In this document: positions 6,693 to 9,786 of the stretch, one piece after another | Numbering within the stretch: the first letter of the stretch is position 1 | Layout of the letters: each line of letters begins with the position of its first letter | Assembly: GCA_943356515.1 (NCBI GenBank) | Contig: CALRFM010000030.1 | Coordinates: 1 to 9,786 of the forward strand | DNA length: 9,786 nucleotides | Direction: 5' to 3' | Origin: Patescibacteria group bacterium | Lineage (GTDB): Bacteria; Patescibacteriota; Microgenomatia; UBA1406; GWC2-37-13 | Program-made: the position numbers and the translations under genes | Notes under the pieces: model-generated | The model's input: the letters and a program-made list of their open reading frames with translations, nothing else | Database searches by the model: none | What the model was told of the DNA's origin: nothing

Positions 6693-7028
6693 TCAGTATA
6701 GTTTGCTTCCGACAATTGCATTTTCTTTATTTGGAGTGATTAATATACAATCATGATTTTCGTCAGGAACACCTAAAGTTAATGATTCTGAAATAAAAGG
6801 ACCAATTTGTCTTGGTGGGAAGTTAACTACACCTAAAACCATCTTTCCTACTAAATCTTCTTTTGAATAATTTTTGACAAGCTGAGCACTAGAGTGTTTG
6901 ATTCCAATTTCATCTCCAAAATCTATTGTTAGTTTGTAAGAAGGTTTCCTTGCTTCAGGAAAATCTTCAACCAAAGTGATTTTACCAACTCGAATATCTA
7001 GTTTGTCGAAATCCTCAATTGTTGCCAT
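6693..7028 (-). CDS. csaA: CsaA-like stand-alone tRNA-binding (EMAP/OB-fold) protein
   Basis: A 111-residue protein that is a single OB-fold tRNA-binding domain of the EMAP-II/Trbp111 type. It matches the Bacillus CsaA pattern closely: ATIEDFDKLDIRVGKI at the N terminus, the FPEARKPSYKLTIDFG segment, IKHSSAQL, VVNFPPRQIGPF and the LGVPD end. CsaA forms dimers and is described as a chaperone connected with protein export in Bacillus; relatives bind tRNA non-specifically. The start is ATG at 7026-7028, with no Shine-Dalgarno. It lies 62 bp downstream of the transporter gene and faces pheT tail to tail. Notably, the neighbouring PheT lacks exactly this type of domain, but the opposite strand and the Bacillus-like sequence argue for separate acquisition rather than a split gene. 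Base composition looks AT-richer than the operon. Confidence 0.9.
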   Translation of the reverse strand: MATIEDFDKLDIRVGKITLVEDFPEARKPSYKLTIDFGDEIGIKHSSAQLVKNYSKEDLVGKMVLGVVNFPPRQIGPFISESLTLGVPDENHDCILITPNKENAIVGSKLY

Positions 7029-7057
7029 AGTATTTATATTTTAATTAAGTTCTTACT

Positions 7058-7066
7058 ATTCTACCA
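7058..7066 (-). promoter_or_regulatory. Possible extended -10 promoter for csaA
   Basis: Read on the minus strand this is TGGTAGAAT, a TGn extension followed by a -10 variant. It would start transcription near 7051, about 23 bases before the csaA ATG. No matching -35 is visible, and csaA may simply be read from the transporter promoter. Confidence 0.25.
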
Positions 7067-7090
7067 GAAATTGCTTTATGCAGTACTCAA

Positions 7091-7954
7091 CTATTTATTT
7101 AAAAGTCCTCCTGCAATAACAGCAACTAATCCAATTATATAAACAGGTAACATAGGTTCATGAAAAAACATAATTAGATATAATGCACCTAGGATTGGTG
7201 TTAAAAAAACAAATGGAGCAATAAAAGATGCCTCTGATTCCTTTAATGCTTTAACCCAAAAAATATATGAGAAACCATTGACCAGTAATCCATTTACTAA
7301 AATTGGAATTAAGGTTTGTGTTGTTGGGAAAACAAAGTTCGAAAACCAAAACATCGAAATAAATGAGGCTATGGTCGCTGTTAGAAAATATATTGTGGTC
7401 ATTGTATAAGGCTCAAGATGTACTTTCTTACTATAAACAGAAAAGATAGCAAAAGTTAGCCCAGCAAGTAGAACCAAAATATCAATATAGTAATTGTCTA
7501 AGTGGATTTGAGTAATGTTGCCTTTTGTTAGTACAAGGATAACTCCTAAAAACCCAAATAATAAAGAAAGTATTTTTTTAGAATTTAGTTTTTCGTTTAA
7601 GATTAATCTTGATAATAAAACTATAAAAATAGGCCAACTGTACTGGAGTACTAAGATTTCAATACCTTGTGCATTTGCGTATCCAAAGTAAAGCAAAATA
7701 TAGTAAAGGTAAGTCCCAGTAAATCCTAAAAGTACTGCTTTAACCCAATCTTTCAGGTTATATTTTTGAAAAAACTTTGCTTTCTTTGTAACTAATGTAG
7801 AAGTGAGTAGTGCTAAAAAGGAAACAAGACTGGACCAGAATAAAAACTGGTGATTATCTAAATCCACTTGTCCCAATTTTGAGACAACAGGAATAAGAGC
7901 CCAAAGGATTACACAAATTATTACATAGAGAATAGCTTTGTTTTTTGATTTCAT
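7091..7954 (-). CDS. EamA/DMT-superfamily transporter
   Basis: A 287-residue integral membrane protein with about ten hydrophobic helices, roughly at residues 7-26, 33-56, 68-92, 96-118, 124-146, 155-177, 186-207, 211-233, 238-264 and 266-285. This is the two-times-five EamA repeat layout of the drug/metabolite transporter superfamily (RhaT/YdcZ/PecM-like). Supporting details are ILWALIPVVSK in helix 1, LNEKLNSKKILSLLFGFLGVILV between helices 4 and 5, and TPILGALYLIMFFHEP near the end, which correspond to the usual E-x-[LP] and GxxLIxxG-type segments. Such carriers export amino acids, nucleosides or other metabolites; the substrate cannot be told. The start is ATG 7952-7954, giving a positively charged MKSKNK before helix 1. 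There is no ribosome site. It has its own promoter upstream and probably leads into csaA. The gene is AT-rich and looks foreign to the operon. Confidence 0.88.
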   Translation of the reverse strand: MKSKNKAILYVIICVILWALIPVVSKLGQVDLDNHQFLFWSSLVSFLALLTSTLVTKKAKFFQKYNLKDWVKAVLLGFTGTYLYYILLYFGYANAQGIEILVLQYSWPIFIVLLSRLILNEKLNSKKILSLLFGFLGVILVLTKGNITQIHLDNYYIDILVLLAGLTFAIFSVYSKKVHLEPYTMTTIYFLTATIASFISMFWFSNFVFPTTQTLIPILVNGLLVNGFSYIFWVKALKESEASFIAPFVFLTPILGALYLIMFFHEPMLPVYIIGLVAVIAGGLLNK

Positions 7955-7986
7955 AGTTTTATAAAATACTGTTCTTATCTCGATTG

Positions 7987-8016
7987 ATTATAGAGTAAAA
8001 AGTTGACTTATTGCAA
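7987..8016 (-). promoter_or_regulatory. Promoter of the EamA transporter gene
   Basis: On the minus strand, TTGCAA (8011-8016) and TATAAT (7987-7992) are spaced by 18 bp. The predicted start near 7980 leaves a 5' leader of about 25 bases before the ATG at 7954. This is a good sigma-70-like match. Confidence 0.55.
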
Positions 8017-8033
8017 CTTAACCTCAATCTAGT

Positions 8034-8047
8034 AAGAGTTCACTCTT
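8034..8047. other. Short palindrome, possible operator
   Basis: AAGAGT (8034-8039) and ACTCTT (8042-8047) form a perfect inverted repeat around a 2-base centre. It lies just upstream of the transporter promoter and next to the larger dyad element. The size fits a dimeric repressor site, but nothing links it to a regulator here. Confidence 0.25.
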
Positions 8048-8048
8048 C

Positions 8049-8150
8049 TTGACACAACATTTGTCATGCTGAATTTATTTCAGCATCTCAACAATAAGAT
8101 CCTGAAACGAGTTCAGGATGACATGACACTATATGATACAGTTTTGTCAA
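8049..8150. repeat. REPIN/MITE-like dyad element with two internal palindromes
   Basis: The outer ends TTGACACAAC (8049-8058) and GTTTTGTCAA (8141-8150) are inverted repeats with one mismatch. Inside are two 27-bp arms in opposite orientation (8062-8088 and 8097-8123) that match at 22 of 27 positions. Each arm is itself a hairpin: ATGCTGAA/TTCAGCAT (8066-8073, 8079-8086) and ATCCTGAA/TTCAGGAT (8099-8106, 8112-8119), both with 5-base loops. The two arms differ by a G-C to C-G swap that preserves pairing. No transposase gene lies nearby and no clear target duplication is seen. It occupies the middle of the 291-bp gap between the transporter and immA. Confidence 0.7.
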
Positions 8151-8208
8151 AGACCCTGAACTTTTACTCACTCCACACATCCCCATGCACTTAATTATTT
8201 CACATGCA

Positions 8209-8239
8209 TTTACATGATCAAAAAAGCGACTGGTATAAT
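8209..8239 (+). promoter_or_regulatory. Extended -10 promoter for the immA cassette
   Basis: TGGTATAAT (8231-8239) is a perfect extended -10. A TTTACA at 8209-8214 could serve as -35 with a long 19-bp spacer, which an extended -10 tolerates. The -10 ends 6 bases before ATG 8246, so the transcript would begin at or next to the start codon and be leaderless. Confidence 0.6.
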
Positions 8240-8245
8240 TACTGT

Positions 8246-8764
8246 ATGGCATATCTTACCAAAGACGATCAACAACGAATCGATACAATGATTGAGAACC
8301 TTCGTATGAAGACAGGTTTATCATTTCCTGAGGGGAATCTTGTTGAGCTTGCAAAAGCACTGGGTGTCGAAGTTTTTGAATCAAAATTTATAAAGCACGA
8401 CAACATTAACGGCTTCTTGGAATATCCCAAAAAATCGACGGAGAGTCCGAAAATATTCCTTAATAAAGAACGCCCAGCGGCACGGAAAAAGTTCACACTT
8501 GCACATGAACTCGGTCATTATATCTTACATCGAGATAAGAAGAGAAAATTCCGAGTAGACACAGTAGATTATTCAATCGATGATGAAGAGACACGTGAAG
8601 AAACTGAGGCAAATTACTTTGCAGCAAGTTTACTTGTCCCTGAGGAAAAACTACGTTCAATTCTTGCCCTCTCAAAGGGGAATCTTGATGTCGCAGCAGA
8701 GTATTTTGGTGTATCAAAACCAGTTATAGAAAATAGGATAAAATGGATCAAAGCAAATCAATGA
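8246..8764 (+). CDS. ImmA/IrrE family zinc metallopeptidase (M78)
   Basis: A soluble 172-residue protease of the M78 family (DUF955). The zinc motif is H87ELGH91 within FTLAHELGHYILH, and the third ligand is probably E121 in EANYFAASLLVPEE, the usual family sequence. The C-terminal part (about 146-169, VAAEYFGVSKPVIENRIKWI) is the helical end typical of the fold. Relatives cut a repressor: ImmA cleaves ImmR in ICEBs1, and IrrE/PprI cleaves DdrO in Deinococcus. Here no XRE-type repressor gene is adjacent, so the target is unknown. The start at ATG 8246 is preferred because an in-frame ATG at 8204 lies upstream of the promoter -10 and adds 14 residues unlike the family. There is no Shine-Dalgarno. 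The stop overlaps the next gene's start as ATGA, so the two products are likely made together. Confidence 0.9.
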   Translation: MAYLTKDDQQRIDTMIENLRMKTGLSFPEGNLVELAKALGVEVFESKFIKHDNINGFLEYPKKSTESPKIFLNKERPAARKKFTLAHELGHYILHRDKKRKFRVDTVDYSIDDEETREETEANYFAASLLVPEEKLRSILALSKGNLDVAAEYFGVSKPVIENRIKWIKANQ

Positions 8765-9108
8765 TCAAGACGTACATCAATGAAACAGTCGTCGTTGATG
8801 AATTACCTTCGAAGCATTCACCATCAAATCAGCAAATACTAAGTAATCTCATGGATGAACGGAGAGATAACCGCAAAGAGATGCTTCGGCACGTACTGGG
8901 ACTGACATATCTTTCTTTTGGATTACTCGCTTTTATCGTAATAACTCAAACAGGAATGCGTATATTTACTGAAATGCGCGATTTCACGCTTCTGGACAAT
9001 TATCAGCTGAATATTTTTGCCGTATCGGTTTTCGGGCAAATGATAGGTGTTATTGTAGTAATAGTAAAATCACTGTGGGATGATGAAAAATACTTGAAGA
9101 AGCTTTAG
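8761..9108 (+). CDS. Two-helix membrane protein coupled to the ImmA-like protease
   Basis: I do not recognise a family for this 115-residue protein. It has a polar N-terminal part of about 44 residues rich in charged residues (MDERRDNRKEM), then two hydrophobic segments at about 45-66 (LGLTYLSFGLLAFIVITQTGM) and 83-104 (LNIFAVSVFGQMIGVIVVIVK), joined by a short loop with charges, and a charged tail (DDEKYLKKL). It has no signal peptide; the long polar N terminus is likely cytoplasmic, giving a hairpin in the membrane with both ends inside. The start at 8761 is chosen for the ATGA overlap with the protease stop; another in-frame ATG at 8743 would overlap by 22 bases. Tight coupling suggests it is the partner, anchor or target of the protease. 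It could also be a holin-like toxin, but no evidence decides this. Confidence 0.75.
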   Translation: MIKTYINETVVVDELPSKHSPSNQQILSNLMDERRDNRKEMLRHVLGLTYLSFGLLAFIVITQTGMRIFTEMRDFTLLDNYQLNIFAVSVFGQMIGVIVVIVKSLWDDEKYLKKL

Positions 9109-9109
9109 A

Positions 9110-9786
9110 TCATTTCCAATCTTCATTAACACCAATTTTAATCGTAGATTCACTCGATTTCCCCTTCTCATTGGTAGCTTTCACTTTAATTTCGTACTTA
9201 CCGTTTGTTAGTTTAAATGTTTCTGTGACTTCATTGGTATCTCCAGAAAACGATTTTTTTTCGTCACCATTTATCCATATCTTAGTTTCTTTAATAGGTT
9301 CGTTAGAAGCTATTTTGGCTCGTACTTCAATATCATTTGAATCTACTCGTGATTCATTGGAAGGGGATTTTATCGATACAACAACTTCATCACTTGATGA
9401 GTCAGAGGTTTCTGTGGGGTAGTTATAACGCTCATCATCTTGTTCTTTGGCCCATGCGTCTATAGCCTCTTGCCAGCGATTTTTGTCATCAAGAGACACG
9501 GGGTCTTGCTCTTGAATATAAATGAATGACTTCTCTTCATAATTACCAGACGTAAGCTCAATATCATTTGCAATTTTTCCGTTTGATTTGGAAAGTTTGA
9601 ATGTTTTGTAATAAGGTGACGTTTCTGTAGGCTCGGTACCTTCTATAAAATATTCAGTTCGAGTGGGAAATCCATCTCGTGGTAGCCCTCCCAAAAGCGC
9701 ATCTATTTCTACCGCTTTCACATTCTCGGGTTGTTCCATAATACCACTTTCATATTCAGTAAGAAGTTCAACAACAAAACTGTTCC
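9110..9786 (-). CDS. Penicillin-binding protein (class A type), C-terminal part with Ig-like domain
   Basis: The frame is open to the window edge, so this is the last 224 residues of a larger protein whose catalytic domains lie beyond it. The sequence FPTRTEYFIEGTEPTETSP and the following region up to NRWQEAIDAWAKEQDDERYN resemble the tail that follows the transpeptidase domain in PBP1A-like proteins of Parcubacteria; I infer this from memory of such tails, as no SxxK or KTG motif is in view. A Ser/Asp-rich linker (SDSSSDE) leads to an Ig-like beta domain (about residues 133-224, VVSIKSPSNESRV to STIKIGVNEDWK) of the kind found on cell-surface proteins. The protein would act at the outer face of the membrane in peptidoglycan synthesis. 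Its stop is one base from the stop of the two-helix protein on the other strand, and no terminator is visible between them. Confidence 0.75.
   Translation of the reverse strand, partial: NSFVVELLTEYESGIMEQPENVKAVEIDALLGGLPRDGFPTRTEYFIEGTEPTETSPYYKTFKLSKSNGKIANDIELTSGNYEEKSFIYIQEQDPVSLDDKNRWQEAIDAWAKEQDDERYNYPTETSDSSSDEVVVSIKSPSNESRVDSNDIEVRAKIASNEPIKETKIWINGDEKKSFSGDTNEVTETFKLTNGKYEIKVKATNEKGKSSESTIKIGVNEDWK

Noticed and set aside
8049..8078. TTGACA (8049-8054) as the -35 of a promoter reading into the dyad element
   Set aside because: No acceptable -10 lies at 16-18 bp; the hexamer is better explained as the outer inverted repeat of the element.
8204..8245. Earlier in-frame ATG for the M78 protease
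   Set aside because: The extended -10 box lies inside this stretch, and the extra residues do not resemble the family.

Overview
The window reads as a housekeeping operon of a Candidate Phyla Radiation bacterium (Patescibacteria, most likely Parcubacteria-like), followed by a small accessory region. Reasons: trimmed aminoacyl-tRNA synthetases (a ThrRS without TGS domain, a PheRS beta chain without its EMAP/OB domain), few Shine-Dalgarno sites, several starts sitting just behind a -10 box, and a penicillin-binding protein tail with an Ig-like end. UGA is used as stop (csaA, immA, pbp), so this is not a code-25 lineage. The phylum assignment is inference from protein style; no 16S is present.

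Region 1 (1-6690, + strand) is the translation operon: trpS (3' part) - thrS - infC - rpmI - rplT - pheS - pheT, closed by an intrinsic terminator at 6652-6688. It supplies three tRNA synthetases, initiation factor IF3 and ribosomal proteins L35 and L20. Gaps are 1-9 bp except for 83 bp before infC, where a near-consensus internal promoter (TTGAAA-17-TATAAT) and a possible leader hairpin lie. Three junctions share the heptamer TAATATG (stop, one base, start), which suggests translational coupling.

Region 2 (6693-8016, - strand) holds csaA, a free-standing tRNA-binding-domain protein, and a ten-helix EamA/DMT transporter with its own promoter. Both look AT-richer than the operon and are likely acquired.

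Region 3 (8017-8245) is intergenic. It contains a roughly 100-bp dyad-symmetric element made of two inverted copies of a small palindrome, plus an extended -10 promoter. Region 4 (8246-9108, + strand) is a two-gene cassette: an ImmA/IrrE-type zinc protease and a two-helix membrane protein that overlaps it by ATGA. Region 5 (9110-9786, - strand) is the C-terminal part of a penicillin-binding protein, tail to tail with the cassette.

The most notable signal is a 66-bp (22-codon) block inside pheS whose ends match the palindromic element at 8097-8122. It appears to be a dispersed palindromic repeat that entered an essential gene in frame, between the two CxxC pairs of a putative zinc-binding loop.
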